A stretch of DNA of 64,000 bases from Paralithodes platypus (GCA_032716605.1 CM064480.1:49068386-49132385), one strand, 5' to 3'; shown: positions 22,995-36,408, numbered from the stretch's first letter. Notes: a model not told the origin generated them from the sequence alone. Program-made: numbers and translations.

Positions 22995-24750
22995 CCCGGC
23001 GAAAAGTTTACTCTATTTGTAGCTGATTTTGTTATATAATTAATGGACAAATAAAAAACTGTTATGTCTCTGCATCCTACTACTGACAGGTGTTCACCAT
23101 TAACTCTGTATAAATGCCAACCAACTGTAAATATAAAACTGTTATGTCTCTGCATCCTACTACTGACAGGTGTTCACAATTAACTCTGTATAAATGCCAA
23201 CCAACTGTAAATATAAAACTGTTATGTCTCTGCATCCTACTACTGACAGGTGTTCACAATTAACTCTGTATAAATGCCAACCAACTGTAAATATAAAACT
23301 GTTATGTCTCTGCATCCTACTACTGACAGGTGTTCACATTAACTCTGTATAAATGCCAACCAACTGTAAATATAAAACTGTTATGTCTCTGCATCCTACT
23401 ACTGACAGGTGTTCACAATTAACTCTGTATAAATGCCAACCAACTGTAAATATAAAACTGTTATGTCTCTGCATCCTACTACTGACAGGTGTTCACAATT
23501 AACTCTGTATAAATGCCAACCAACTGTAAATATAAAACTGTTATGTCTCTGCATCCTACTACTGACAGGTGTTCACATTAACTCTGTATAAATGCCAACC
23601 AACTGTAAATATAAAACTGTTATGTCTCTGCATCCTACTACTGACAGGTGTTCACAATTAACTCTGTATAAATGCCAACCAACTGTAAATATAAAACTGT
23701 TATGTCTCTGCATCCTACTACTGACAGGTGTTCACCATTAACTCTGTATAACGGCCAACCAACTGTAAATATAAAACTGTTATGTCTCTGCATCCTACTA
23801 CTGACAGGTGTTCACAATTAACTCTGTATAAATGCCAACCAACTGTAAATATAAAACTGTTATGTCTCTGCATCCTACTACTGACAGGTGTTCACCGTTA
23901 ACTCTGTATAAATGCCAACCAACTGTAAATATAAAACTGTTATGTCTCTGCATCCTACTACTGACAGGTGTTCACCATTAACTCTGTATAACGGCCAACC
24001 AACTGTAAATATAAAACTGTTATGTCTCTGCATCCTACTACTGACAGGTGTTCACCATTAACTCTGTATAAATGCCAACCAACTGTAAATATAAAACTGT
24101 TATGTCTCTGCATCCTACTACTGACAGGTGTTCACAATTAACTCTGTATAACGGCCAACCAACTGTAAATATAAAACTGTTATGTCTCTGCATCCTACTA
24201 CTGACAGGTGTTCACAATTAACTCTGTATAACGGCCAACCAACTGTAAATATAAAACTGTCATGTCTCTGCATCCTACTACTGACAGGTGTTCACCATTA
24301 ACTCTGTATAACGGCCAACCAACTGTAAATATAAAACTGTCATGTCTCTGCATCCTACTACTGACAAGTGTTCACAATTAACTCTGTATAACGGCCAACC
24401 AACTGTAAATATAAAACTGTTATGTCTCTGCATCCTACTACTGACAGGTGTTCACAATTAACTCTGTATAACGGCCAACCAACTGTAAATATAAAACTGT
24501 CATGTCTCTGCATCCTACTACTGACAGGTGTTCACAATTAACTCTGTATAACGGCCAACCAACTGTCATGTCTCTGCATCCTACTACTGACAGGTGTTCA
24601 CCATTAACTCTGTATAACGGCCAACCAACTGTCATGTCTCTGCATCCTACTACTGACAGGTGTTCACCATTAACTCTGTATAACGGCCAACCAACTTTGT
24701 AGTAGTTGAAAACTTAAGAAGGGGATAAGTCAATTTCTTGTCAGCTTTAA
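22995..24750. repeat. 80-bp satellite (~20 units) inside a family J element
   Basis: Units start 'aaactgttatgtctctgcat' and contain 'actgacaggtgttcac.att', 'aactctgtata' and 'gccaaccaactgtaaatat'. Left units carry 'aaatgcc', right ones 'acggcc', with mixing between 23740 and 24180. The last three are 66-bp versions lacking 'aaatataaaactgt', which keeps a 22-residue repeat frame open (24438-24702) but does not make it a gene. Family J ends lie outside: 'cggcgaaaagtt' at 22997 and 'tcaatttcttgtcagcttt' at 24729. Confidence 0.92.
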
Positions 24751-24795
24751 AAAACGGACTAAACATTTAATAAACCAGTTACATAATTATATACA

Positions 24796-24797
<2 letters not shown>

Positions 24798-24880
<83 letters not shown>

Positions 24881-24902
24881 GTATATATTATATATACTGT
24901 AT

Positions 24903-24934
<32 letters not shown>

Positions 24935-24980
24935 GTAGATATATATATATATATATATAAACGGTATATATATATAGTAG
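24798..24980. repeat. (CA)n(TA)n compound microsatellite
   Basis: CA run then long TA run with TACTGTA and GTATATA interruptions. Confidence 0.93.
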
Positions 24981-25318
24981 CCTACATACACAGTATAATC
25001 GTATAATAATTTGTCTGTTCGTGACCGCCTAGCCCCAAAACCCTTGGGATTATGTGGGTGAGACTTGGCTGGGGTAATCATGGGGTCCAAGATTTTTTTG
25101 TTTTTTTTATTTGTATTTGTTTCACGTGTTTTTTTGTTTTTTTGTTTTTATCGAAACAAATTGAAGACAACATTAAACCAACCACATATCGACGCTACGG
25201 GGAAATTTAATCCACGTAGAGTATATTCACATAGTATAGCTCTCAGCAATTCGAGACTACTCTTTTACCCGCACAGGGGGCGGGTATCCATGCAAATCAA
25301 AATATAAAAGATAGGTAT

Positions 25319-25762
25319 AACGTAATCCCGACATTGACTTACGGAAGCGAAGCATGGACGTTTGAGAAGAGACTCAGACCAAGAGTAAGAGGGGTGGAAA
25401 TGAGTTACTTGAGAAGTGCGTGTGGAGTTACATGGAGGGATAGACAGACGAATGAGGAAGAAAGAAGGTGTGGTGTGGAGGTAGATGTGCTGGTAAGTGT
25501 GAAAAGGAACACCTTGAGATAGTTCGGCCATATGGAACGTATGTGAAGCGAGAGAATAACTAAGAAGGTGTACGAGAGCGAGGTGGAAGGACAGAGAGGG
25601 AGAGGTAAACCGAAAGAGAGGTGGAAGGATGGAGTGAGGAAGTTTATGGATGAAGGCGGTGCTGGTTGGGAGGAGGGGTGTCGACTGACTGGGGACAGAG
25701 GTGCATGGGGGCAGTTCGTTCGTGGCCACCCCTTCGGGGATCACGGCGTCAGGCAATAGATA
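25319..25762 (+). pseudogene. Dead LINE 3' end (C-terminal tail)
   Basis: One frame gives LTYGSEAWTF, VRGVEMSYLR..CGV, VKRNTLR, then a stop where a tryptophan is usual, FGHMERM, a second stop, KKVYESEVEGQRGRGKP and RWKDGVRKFM, ending GHPFGDHGVRQ. The YGSE(A/T)W, MSYLR, FGH.ERM and GRGKP landmarks are the tail that follows the reverse transcriptase in a widespread class of LINEs. It ends in a TAGA tetranucleotide run, a common LINE tail. The reverse transcriptase itself is absent (5' truncation). The 175-codon minus-strand frame over it is a shadow. Confidence 0.75.
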
Positions 25763-26030
25763 GATAGATAACGTAAGAATCGCAGAATACAAAAATCCTC
25801 ACAGCCGAGGAGTGTGCGTTATGAACGGAGCAACATTTGCAAGTATTGAAAAGCCGTAAGATAAAATATTCAAAATTGGTAGTAAGACCGTTTGCCATGG
25901 TCTCTTTCTTATCTCCCAGCTTCCTGTTAGCGTTACTCCTGACACTTATGCCTCATCTCGTGTATCCGGGGGGAGACTGTATATAGGAGATTGGCTCAGG
26001 GGATTCTCCAACATTTGAGAATTGAATTTG

Positions 26031-26414
26031 TTAAGGGGGGTCACCGGCATTTTTGTTTATCTTTCTCTCCTTTTCTCTTTGTCTCTGGCTTGTATCCATT
26101 CGGCCCCATTCAGCCAACTGTTTTAAGACGTTTATCCCCATCCAGCGTCGCCTTCTTCCTGGCGAGCGATAGCGAGCTAGCATTGTATTGAAGAAATCCG
26201 GCTTCGCCGGAGACATTTTTCTATCGAAAAATTTAAAAATTTAGCTTGCTGTCAAACAAAATTATATATATGCTGGCTCGCTACCGCTCGCCAGGAAAAT
26301 ATTGACACCTGGATGGGGTAAACGTCTTAAAACAGTAGGCTGAATGGGGCCGAATGGATAAAAGCCAAAGAGAGAGGGAGATAAAGATAAAAAAAGCGAG
26401 GTGGGCTCCCTTAA
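26031..26414 (+). mobile_element. Family A TTAA foldback MITE (384 bp)
   Basis: TTAAGGGGGGTCACCGG to GGTGGGCTCCCTTAA. Perfect hairpin CCGGCTTCGCCGG at about 26199 and the CATTTTTC/GAAAAATT stem-loop after it. Confidence 0.93.
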
Positions 26415-26449
26415 TATTGGGGCGACCATGAACGGGTGCCAATACAAAG

Positions 26450-26660
26450 GCCGCATAGGATTTTAGGTGGTGTGGTGGGGGATCTCCAAGTGTGAAAATG
26501 CAATCTAACTATTTGTATTTACCGGTAAATAAGTAAATGGATTATGTGTGTGTGTGTGTGCTGTATAGGATTTTAGTAGGCGTGGTGGGGGATTTCCAAG
26601 AGTGAAAATGCAATCATAATATTATAAACTGTATATCGGTAAATACATAAACGGATTAAG
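26450..26660. repeat. ~107-bp tandem duplication
   Basis: 'ataggattttag..ggtgtggtggggga' to 'ataa.cggatta' occurs twice, separated by a short GT run. Confidence 0.75.
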
Positions 26661-27470
26661 GTATTTGAGATGATTGGACGATAGAAAGGTAGTGTAATTA
26701 AACAAATTACATTGCATGTTCATCCTTTATAATAATATATATCTACATGAAATTATTGCATATAATTATAATATATATTACTAAATCTATCATAGGCAAA
26801 GTGTATCTGATTTCACTGTGAATTCATATTTGTTTTTAGGTAATGGCTACTAATGGGGTACATTTGAAAACGTCATTGCTACAAATGAGAACAAATAAAC
26901 AGTTCAAATATATATCTAAAGTACACCAACTGTGTCGTTTTGCCTAAACGAACCTTAATGAAATATTCAGTGGCCTGCATTTAGTTATACTTCATAAAGC
27001 ATAGAAATAACGAAGCCTGTATTCGAAATGTACATAACATACTTTCCCTATTCTAACTGGTATAATCAATAGACGAGTACAATATAACGTCTACGCCTTT
27101 TAATAAACATATATTTTACATTTCTTCACGTTTTTCTTCTATTTCTCTTTCTTGTCAATTGCACGTGTTGTTGTTTTCTCGCTCGCAACCATTTTTACGC
27201 AATCATTAAATTTTACGCAATCATTAAATTTGATCACCCCATTCCATTTAATTCTCTCCCACACTTTTGCTTGTTTACTTCGCAGACTTCGTACTCTCTC
27301 CAACGCCAATACAAAAACTGTGCAGTTTATAGTCTTACCCAAATCTTCAGTATACAGTGGTGCCATTCCTTATTTTTATTTGCTACCAATTGACGATTTC
27401 TCTCAGTTTAGACAGAAGTTAAAGGGTTACACGATACCACACTTTCTTCTTTGATGTCTAGAAATACTTC
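26660..27470. other. Spacer, nothing recognised with confidence
   Basis: A 100-codon plus-strand frame (27152-27454) ends FRQKLKGYTIPHFLL, faintly like a LINE C-terminus, and contains a perfect 18-bp direct repeat at 27197/27215. I would not call it a gene. Confidence 0.4.
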
Positions 27471-27841
27471 TTAAGGGGAGACTGGCCGTTTGGTTGGTCT
27501 ATTAATTATTTTATTCATATATTTTTTTAGTTTCCTCCCTAGACCTCCATCAAGCTTAGAAAAAACAAACCTAAACCCCCCTTCAAGATAAATTTGTACA
27601 TTTTTTGGTAGAAACATTTCCCGGCCAAAGGCCGGTTCCTTTTAATATTGCGGGCTCGCTATCGCTCGCCAGTAAATAATCGACACCTAAATGGCACGAA
27701 AGGTCTTAAAATTGACAACGAAATGGGGCGAAAATTGTTAAAATCGCAAAACTAATGGGCCGAACGTCTTATAATCTCAAAACTACTTGGGCTAAACATT
27801 AGGGAGAAGGGGGTCCAGAAAAACGGTCTTCCTCCCCTTAA
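27471..27841 (-). mobile_element. Family B TTAA MITE (371 bp)
   Basis: TTAAGGGGAGACTGGCCG to GGTCTTCCTCCCCTTAA. The right terminus is the seed of the 38-bp array that follows. Confidence 0.92.
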
Positions 27842-28205
27842 ACTACGGTATATACATAAAACGATCTTCCTCCCCTTAAACTACGGTATATACATAAAAC
27901 GGTCTTCCTCCCCTTAAACTACGGTATATACATAAAACGGTCTTCCTCCCCTTAAACTACGGTATATACATAAAACGGTCTTCCTCCCCTTAAACTACGG
28001 TATATACATAAAACGGTCTTCCTCCCCTTAAACTACGGTATATACATAAAACGGTCTTCCTCCCCTTAAACTACGGTATATACATAAAACGGTCTTCCTC
28101 CCCTTAAACTACGGTATATACATAAAACGGTCTTCCTCCCCTTAAACTACGGTATATACATAAAACGGTCTTCCTCCCCTTAAACTACGGTATATACATA
28201 AAACG
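27820..28205. repeat. 38-bp minisatellite (~10 units) built from a MITE end
   Basis: Unit 'actacggtatatacataaaa' + 'cggtcttcctccccttaa'. The second half is exactly the last 18 bp of the family B copy at 27471; the first half is its flanking DNA. Units are nearly identical (one 'cgatctt' variant), so the array is young. Confidence 0.95.
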
Positions 28206-28374
28206 ATCACTAGACGATTCTAAAAGGCTTAGAGAGAGAGAGAGTGAGTGTGTGTGGGAATCAAACAGGCAAGTGATATACATTGTACTCCTTGGATTTC
28301 TACAGATCCTTCCTAAGCTGAAATATTAGCCAAAATAAATGCACACTAAAGCCCTCGTTTTAAATCGGTTAAAG
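28205..28374. mobile_element. Family E remnant with GA/GT insertion
   Basis: 'cactagacgattctaaaaggcttag' at the left, 'ctacagatccttcctaagctgaa' at the right and a final GGTTAA. Confidence 0.5.
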
Positions 28375-28421
28375 GCCTATGTGGTAAAGGTTTTCCATGT
28401 TTCTCCTCACATGTGTGTTAT

Positions 28422-28585
28422 AACCCTTTACCACCCATTTACAGTATTATTATACCGGTGTTGTCCTTTTAACTGTATTCTGGCTAATGTTAGATGATTT
28501 CATTCAGTTCAAAAAGTGCCTCCAGCAAATTATAATGCTTCGAACTATATGACATAAGCTTTTTTACTACCGCATACCCTTCTTA
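28422..28585. mobile_element. Family E left half, broken by a family B insertion
   Basis: 'ataaccctttaccacc', 'accggtgttgtcc', 'tattctggctaatgttagatg' and 'ttactaccgcatacccttc', then the TTAA of the next element. The rest of E is not found beyond 28918. Confidence 0.6.
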
Positions 28586-28918
28586 AGGGGAGGTGTTTAG
28601 TTTGTTCCCTAGACCTCCATCAAGCTTAAAATTACACCCCCTTGAGTCCCTTTTAAGATAAATGTGTACATTTTTCGGTAGAAAAATGTCCCGGCCGAAG
28701 GCCGGTTCCTCTTAAATTACAGGCTCGCTATCGCTCGCCAGGATAAAATCGACACCTGAATTGCACGAAAGGTCTTAATATGGGGTGAAAGTTCATAAAA
28801 TCGCTAAACTAATGGGGCAAACATTTTATAATATCAAAAGCAATGGGGCTAAACATGAGGGAGAAAGGGGTCAAGAAAAAAATCTCTCAAGTGGAAATCT
28901 CCCCTTGGGGGTGATGGG
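28583..28918 (-). mobile_element. Family B TTAA MITE (short subfamily)
   Basis: TTAAGGGGAGGTGTTTAG to GTGGAAATCTCCCCTTGG, final AA mutated. Hairpin CCGGCCGAAGGCCGG is perfect here (28691-28705). Confidence 0.88.
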
Positions 28919-28979
28919 CTGGTGGGGGCAATTTTTGTTTTAACTTAAAATCAAAATTATTGCACAAATTCAAAAAATA

Positions 28980-29140
28980 TATTTTGACTAACCGTCGCAT
29001 TCACGCACCAAAGGTTCGTTAGAGGTTTGGTGCAAATCCGTCGAGCGGTCTAGGAGGAGTATTCGGACAGACAGACAGACATTTCGGCCGGCATGTACCA
29101 CTATACGGGGGGCGATACCACTCTGCTTACGCAGAGTTGA
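28980..29140. repeat. Dispersed repeat with ACAG tetranucleotide
   Basis: 'gtgcaaatccgtcgagcggt' followed by 'cggacagacagacagac' and an inverted 'ctctgcttacgcagag'. I associate this layout with interspersed repeats of invertebrate genomes; not verified. Confidence 0.4.
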
Positions 29141-29520
29141 TAATACAATTCCTCCAATGTTTGAAATGGTTAAGCCTCGGTGGTGGTAAAATATGTTCTC
29201 TATCTCTCCATGCACGCTTGTAATAACAACCCTTTAGCACCCAGACGGAACCGGGCTTAATGTTTCACGGGGATTATGCTGGATAATTAAGGGAGCTTAG
29301 TGGAGTAATTAAGGGAGCCAGGGTTGCCATTATTCCTTCATATTGAAATCCTTGCAAGTTCACGAGGCTGTACGCACCGGAAAATTCTGGGCCCGTTATT
29401 TCTGAGTTATATACGTGAATGCTGCGTAAGTCGGCTAATCATATGTGCGGTAATGTAATGTATGATCACGACTGGGAATTTGGCTGAGATAAGAAGAGGT
29501 TATTCGTATTTATAGGTATG
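29140..29520. other. Spacer, nothing recognised
   Basis: Contains a tandem 'ggataattaagggagct'/'gagtaattaagggagcc' pair at about 29282-29318. No gene seen. Confidence 0.5.
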
Positions 29521-29670
29521 ATTACTGGCTATGTGTTCGTGGAGTTGTTATGAGTGTTATTAAATTCATTGTGATTAGTATTAGTATTGCCATTCTTATT
29601 ATTAGTAGAAACAGTAGTAGTAGTAGTAGTAGTAGTAGTAGTTTAATCAGGCACATCCATTTGTTAAAAA

Positions 29671-29893
<223 letters not shown>

Positions 29894-30140
29894 AACGTGT
29901 GTGTGTTTGGGAGGGGGTGGGGGGGCAGCATAGACATTGAAGCCTAAAAACATAACAACTCAACTGGTAAAAGAAAGTCATATAAAGTTGTTTTATATTG
30001 CTCACGACTACCGGTATCAATTCAGAAGGAAAAACTAACGTAGACATAGATCTGTAACAGTCAGCCGTGTGGGTAATTGTACGTACAGCTATTTGGTGTG
30101 AAAGGACAAATGACTAATTGACGAAAACAAAACAATTATA

Positions 30141-30374
30141 TTTTAGTCCGAAGGGTAAGCACTGTATTCTTTGCTCTGGCTAACATTAGACGATTTTCCA
30201 CGATCCTAGAAAACCCTCTAGTAATCAAATGGGTAAATTAAATTTCAGTTAACACTCTGACCATTATATTTTCCTTCTTAAACTGAACAAATTAATCTAA
30301 TGATAACCAGATAAAGGGACGTCTAATGCTAACCAGATAAAGGGACGAAAAGCGTACTTGTATCCTAAAGGAGT
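30141..30374. mobile_element. Family E copy with 26-bp internal duplication
   Basis: 'ctctggctaacattagacgatttt' and 'cttcttaaactgaacaaattaatctaatg'; 'ctaatg.taaccagataaag' is duplicated at 30297 and 30323. The right end runs into the next copy. Confidence 0.65.
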
Positions 30375-30586
30375 AAACCCATTCAGCACCAGTGACGTCC
30401 TTTGCATTATATGCTGGCAATCTTTGGACGATTATATCAGCTTAAGAAGGACGTCTACCAATTAGAAGGCTATAGACTATCTCAATAAACTCATTAAACT
30501 ACCACAGATCCTTCCTAAGCCTAACAAAATCGTCTAATAGTTGCCAGAATATGATGAAAATCACGTCACCGGTACGGAAGGAGTTT
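30373..30586. mobile_element. Family E MITE
   Basis: GTAAACCCATTCAGCACCAG to TCACCGGTACGGAAGGAGTTTT; both TTAA sites mutated. Well-preserved inverted structure. Confidence 0.8.
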
Positions 30587-30952
30587 TGGGGATGAGTTAT
30601 ATATTTGGGTTTATTTGTTTATTCATATATTTCTGTTTTAGTTTCCTCGCTAGATCTCCATCAGGCATAAAAAAGCACCCCCTTGACCCTCCTTCGTGAT
30701 AAATTTGTACATGTATTGGTAGGAAAATATCCCGGGCAAAGGCCGATCCCTCCTAAGATTACAGGCTCGCTATCGTTCGCCAGGAAAACATCGGCACCTA
30801 AATGGCACGAAAGGTCCTAATATTGACAAAGAAATGGGATGAAAGGTTTTAAAATCGCCAAACTAATGGGGCAAACGTCCTAAAATCTCAAAACTAATGG
30901 GGATAAGCATGAGGGAGAAGGTGATTTAGAAAAATGGCATACCTCTCTTTAA
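30583..30952 (-). mobile_element. Family B TTAA MITE
   Basis: Starts at the mutated TTTT shared with the family E copy before it and ends CTCTCTTTAA. All three modules and the inverse GCGAGC repeat (GCTCGCTATCGTTCGCC) are present; hairpin decayed (CCGGGCAAAGGCCG). Confidence 0.82.
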
Positions 30953-31015
30953 GTAGCCGAGTGAAATGCAGTGACATGATTGAAAGCCTGACTTCCCTGT
31001 GGATAATCAGCAATA

Positions 31016-32800
<1,785 letters not shown>

Positions 32801-32882
32801 GATTCATTGTCCCCGGTGGAAAAAAATGATGTAATTATTCTTCTTCCGAGAGCCCGGGCAACAAGTTCTCTTATAGGTAGCC

Positions 32883-33213
32883 TTAAAGGGGGGATGGTTG
32901 CTTTTTCTAGACCCCCTTCACTCTCGGGTTTATCCCCATTAGTATTGACACTTTAAGATGTCTACATTAGTTTGGCAATTTTAAGACTTTTTACCCCATT
33001 TATTAGTCAATTTTAGGACCTTTCGTGGCATTTAGGTGTCGATTTTTTCTTGGCGAGCGAGAGCTAGCATGCAATTTTAGGAGGATTCGGCCTTCGGCCT
33101 TGGCCTTGAAGGGTGTTTTTATCAAGCTTGATGGAGGTCTAGTGAGAACACGAAGACATTAATTGATGAATAAATAAATAGACCAACAAAACAACTATCC
33201 CCCCCCCCCTTAA
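32883..33213 (+). mobile_element. Family B TTAA MITE (331 bp, internally deleted)
   Basis: TTAAAGGGGGGATGG to CCCCCCCCCTTAA. Hairpin followed by a deletion removing the CATTTTTC stem-loop ('cggccttcggccttggcctt'). Confidence 0.85.
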
Positions 33214-33226
33214 CACTAGCTGGTCC

Positions 33227-33598
33227 GGCGACGTGTGGATTGCTATGATATCTTGTTTAATTGTTATTGAAGAGTTTGCCTGTTTTTGTCATTTGCGACA
33301 AATGCATTTTAATTTATCCCCTAGGCTAACAAACACGCCTTCCCAGACTTTCTTCACACTAAAAAATGCTCACCCAGATCCCCTTCAAGCTAAAAAAGTA
33401 CCGTACATTGTTTGATAGAAAAGTGTCCCGTCCTAAGCCGATTACCTATAAGTTACAGGCCGGCTATCGCTCACCCAGATGAGAAATAGACACCTGATTG
33501 GGGTGAAGCGAAATAATACCGCCAACATAATGACGTCAAACGTCCTAAAATCTTCAAACTAATGCAACGAAACGGGGGAGGTCCAAAAAGACCGCGTA
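33227..33598 (-). mobile_element. Family D element
   Basis: Inverse of 13190-13566: 'acacgtcg'-side end at 33230, 'ttgttattgaagagtttgcctg', 'ttcacactaaaaaatgctc', 'ccggctatcgctcaccc', then modules with 'taatgacgtcaaacgtcctaaaatc'. No clear TIR. Confidence 0.65.
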
Positions 33599-33784
33599 AT
33601 AGCAGACTCTTCTGGCTATTATACGAGATTATATACAGCTTAGGAAAGATCTTTAGCAATCAGACAGGTAAATTAAATCTCAATTAACACTTTGACTCCT
33701 GCAGATTCCTCCTTTACTTAATAATATCGTTTATAAGTATCCAGAATATACTGTCAAAACGCGTCATAATCCTCCAGGGGTTAA
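33595..33784. mobile_element. Family E copy, left end missing
   Basis: 'ttctggctattatacgag', 'agcttaggaaagatcttt', 'ataatatcgtttataagtatccagaa' and right end CCAGGGGTTAA at 33774-33784. Confidence 0.7.
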
Positions 33785-33920
33785 TTCTCTACACCTATTT
33801 CTTGACTGACTCTTCCCAAATGGTAGATATATCAGCTCGATTACTTTAGTCCTTTTCGAGTTATAGGAGGTTAGTGGTCAGGATTTCTGGCAAAATTAAA
33901 GTGAATAGACTATATGTTCT
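33785..33920. mobile_element. Family I fragment
   Basis: 'ctcttcccaaatggtaga', 'cgattactttagtccttttc' and 'gttagtggtcagg.tttctgg' match the right half of 58790-58999. Confidence 0.55.
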
Positions 33921-33999
33921 TTACCCCTTGCATTGGAAGGCATGCTTTCAATAATTTCATTGCATTTCACTCGGCTACTTTCGTTATTCTAAACCAGGG

Positions 34000-34350
34000 C
34001 GGATCTTCTTGGAACCGCCCTGTTTCACTCCATTGGTTTGGAGATTTTGTAACGTTTCACCTCATTAGTTTGACGATTATATAACACTTCACCCGATCCA
34101 GGTGTCGATTTTTTTCTGGCCGAACGAAAGCGAGCCTACAATGTAGGAGTAGCCGGCCGAAGACAATTTGCTTCCAATAAAATGTACACATTTGTCTTGA
34201 AGGGACTCGGGGTGGGTTTCTTTTAGTTTGCAGGGGGTCTGGGGAGGAGTTTTTCTTAGCTTAGGGGAAAACTAAAAACACATTGGTCGAAATTGGCAAC
34301 TGCAGTCAAAACCCTGAGTAATAATATAAACAAAATATATAACAACCCCC
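34000..34350 (+). mobile_element. Family D element
   Basis: Modules 'gtaacgtttcacctcatt' and 'ataacacttcacccgatccaggtgtcg', CGAACGAAAGCGAGCC, decayed hairpin, then 'cttgaagggactcggggtgg' and 'cttaggggaaaactaaaaa'. Confidence 0.65.
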
Positions 34351-34569
34351 TAGACGTTGCCAGTGGCACCCAGATACGGCGGAGGTTGGCCGATCTTTGT
34401 TATTGTAAGTTCTTTAAGGTGACTAAGTGAGAGACGAGGCCGGAGTGTTAATGGTGGAGCTCAATGGACCATCATGAATCGCTGGCTGACGTTGAATGAG
34501 CCTCGGTGATTGGTAGAAACGGGGGAAGGGGGAAGAGAGATTAATTGGATGGCCGGAGAAACGGAGCGA

Positions 34570-36166
34570 TAAAAGAATATATATAGAGGGAGAGGTGGTG
34601 TGGTGTGGTGGGGAGTGACCAAAGAATAATATATAGTGAGAGAGGTGGTGTGGTGTGGTGGGGAGTGACCAAAGAATATATATAGAGGGAGAGGTGGTGT
34701 AGTGTGGTGGGGAGTGACCAAAGAATATATATAGAGGCCGAGGTGGCGTGTGTGGTGGTGGGGAGTGACCAAAGAATATATATTGTGAGAGAGGTGGTGG
34801 TGTGTGTGGTGGTGGGGAGTGACCAAAGAATATATATAGTGAGGGAGGTGGTGGTGTGTGTGTGGTGGTGGGGGGTGACCAAAGAATATATATAGTGAGG
34901 GAGGTGGTGGTGGTGTGTGTGGTGGTGGGGGGTGACCAAAGAATATATATAGTGAGGGAGGTGGTGGTGTGTGTGTGGTGGGGAGTGACCAAAGAATAAT
35001 ATATAGTGAGAGAGGTGGTGGTGTGTGTGGTGGTGGGGAGTAACCAAAGAATATATATAGTGAGAGAGGTGGTGTGTGTGTGGTGGTGGGGAGTAACCAA
35101 AGAATATATATAGTGAGAGAGGTGGTGTGTGTGTGGTGGTGGGGAGTGACCAAAGAATATATATAGTGAGAGAGGTGGTGGTGTGTGTGGTGGTGGGGAG
35201 TGACCAAAGAATATATATAGTGAGAGAGGTGGTGGTGGGGAGTGACCAAAGAATATATATAGTGAGAGAGGTGGTGGTGTGTGTGGTGGTGGGGAGTGAC
35301 CAAAGAATATATATAGTGAGAGAGGTGGTGGTGTGTGTGGTGGTGGGGAGTAACCAAAGAATATATATAGTGAGAGAGGTGGTGGTGTGTGTGGTGGTGG
35401 GGAGTGACCAAAGAATATATATAGTGAGAGAGGTGGTGGTGTGTGTGGTGGTGGGGAGTGACCAAAGAATATATATAGTGAGAGAGGTGGTGGTTGGTGT
35501 GTGGTGGTGGTGGGGGGTTGACCAAAGAATATATATAGTGAGAGAGGTGGTGTGTGTGTGGTGGTGGGGAGTGACCAAAGAATATATATAGTGAGAGAGG
35601 TGGTGGTGTGTGTGGTGGTGGGGAGTGACCAAAGAATATATATAGTGAGAGAGGTGGTGGTGTGTGTGGTGGTGGGGAGTAACCAAAGAATATATATAGT
35701 GAGAGAGGTGGTGTGTGTGTGGTGGTGGGGAGTGACCAAAGAATATATATAGTGAGAGAGGTGGTGGTGTGGTGTGGTGGTGGGGAGTGACCAAAGAATA
35801 TATATAGTGAGAGAGGTGGTGTGTGTGGTGGTGGTGGGGGGTGACCAAAGAATATATATAGTGAGAGAGGTGGTGGTGTGGTGTGGTGGTGGGGGGTGAC
35901 CAAAGAATATATATAGTGAGAGAGGTGGTGTGTGTGGTGGTGGGGAGTGACCAAAGAATATATATAGAGGGAGAGGTGGTGTGGTGTGGTGGGGAGTGAC
36001 CAAAGAATATATATAGTGAGAGAGGTGGTGGTGTGTGTGGTGGTGGGGAGTGACCAAAGAATATATATAGTGAGAGAGGTGGTGGTGTGTGTGGTGGTGG
36101 GGAGTGACCAAAGAATATATATAGTGAGAGAGGTGGTGGTGTGTGTGGTGGTGGGGGGTGACAAAA

Positions 36167-36167
<1 letters not shown>
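34570..36167. repeat. ~54-bp G/T-rich minisatellite, about 30 units
   Basis: Unit 'gaatatatatagtgagagag' + 'gtggtggtgtgtgtggtggt' + 'ggggagtgaccaaa', length 50-58 bp because the GGT and GT tracts vary. Plus strand is G/T-rich, minus C/A-rich. The three overlapping minus-strand frames of 567-608 codons are translations of the repeat and have no domain. Confidence 0.95.

Positions 36168-36230
<63 letters not shown>
36168..36230. repeat. (AT)n microsatellite
   Basis: AT run that extends the last 'atatatat' of the preceding array. Confidence 0.95.
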
Positions 36231-36231
<1 letters not shown>

Positions 36232-36280
36232 AGACAGGCACAGCAACACGTGAATTTATATAATGCTGACTATCCACAGG

Positions 36281-36408
36281 GAAAGCTCTCTAGGAATCAA
36301 AGGTGTAGAATCTATTACCATTAACCCTTTGACTTGCAAATCATCTTTCTACGTTGAACAAAATCGTCTACTAATAGCCAGAATAAAAGAAAGAAAGGCG
36401 TCCGCGAC
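36281..36408. mobile_element. Family E fragment
   Basis: 'ctaggaatcaaaggtgtaga', 'ttaaccctttgacttg', 'gaacaaaatcgtctactaatagccagaat'. Its right end merges into the next family B fragment. Confidence 0.6.

Noticed and set aside
24438..24702. 22-residue repeat peptide frames
   Set aside because: Produced by 66-bp deletion units of a satellite; no start context or domain.
25265..25792. 175-codon minus-strand frame
   Set aside because: Antisense of the plus-strand LINE tail, which has recognisable motifs.
27152..27454. Possible LINE C-terminus
   Set aside because: Resemblance limited to a few residues at the end; a direct repeat within it and lack of upstream reverse transcriptase make it unconvincing.
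27820..28205. CRISPR-like array
   Set aside because: Units are identical along their full length with no unique spacers, and the context is a eukaryotic genome. Same for the 50-bp and 80-bp arrays.
34423..36277. Three overlapping minus-strand open frames of 567-608 codons
   Set aside because: They translate the ~54-bp minisatellite in three phases; no domain, all frames equally open, strong length variation in GGT tracts.
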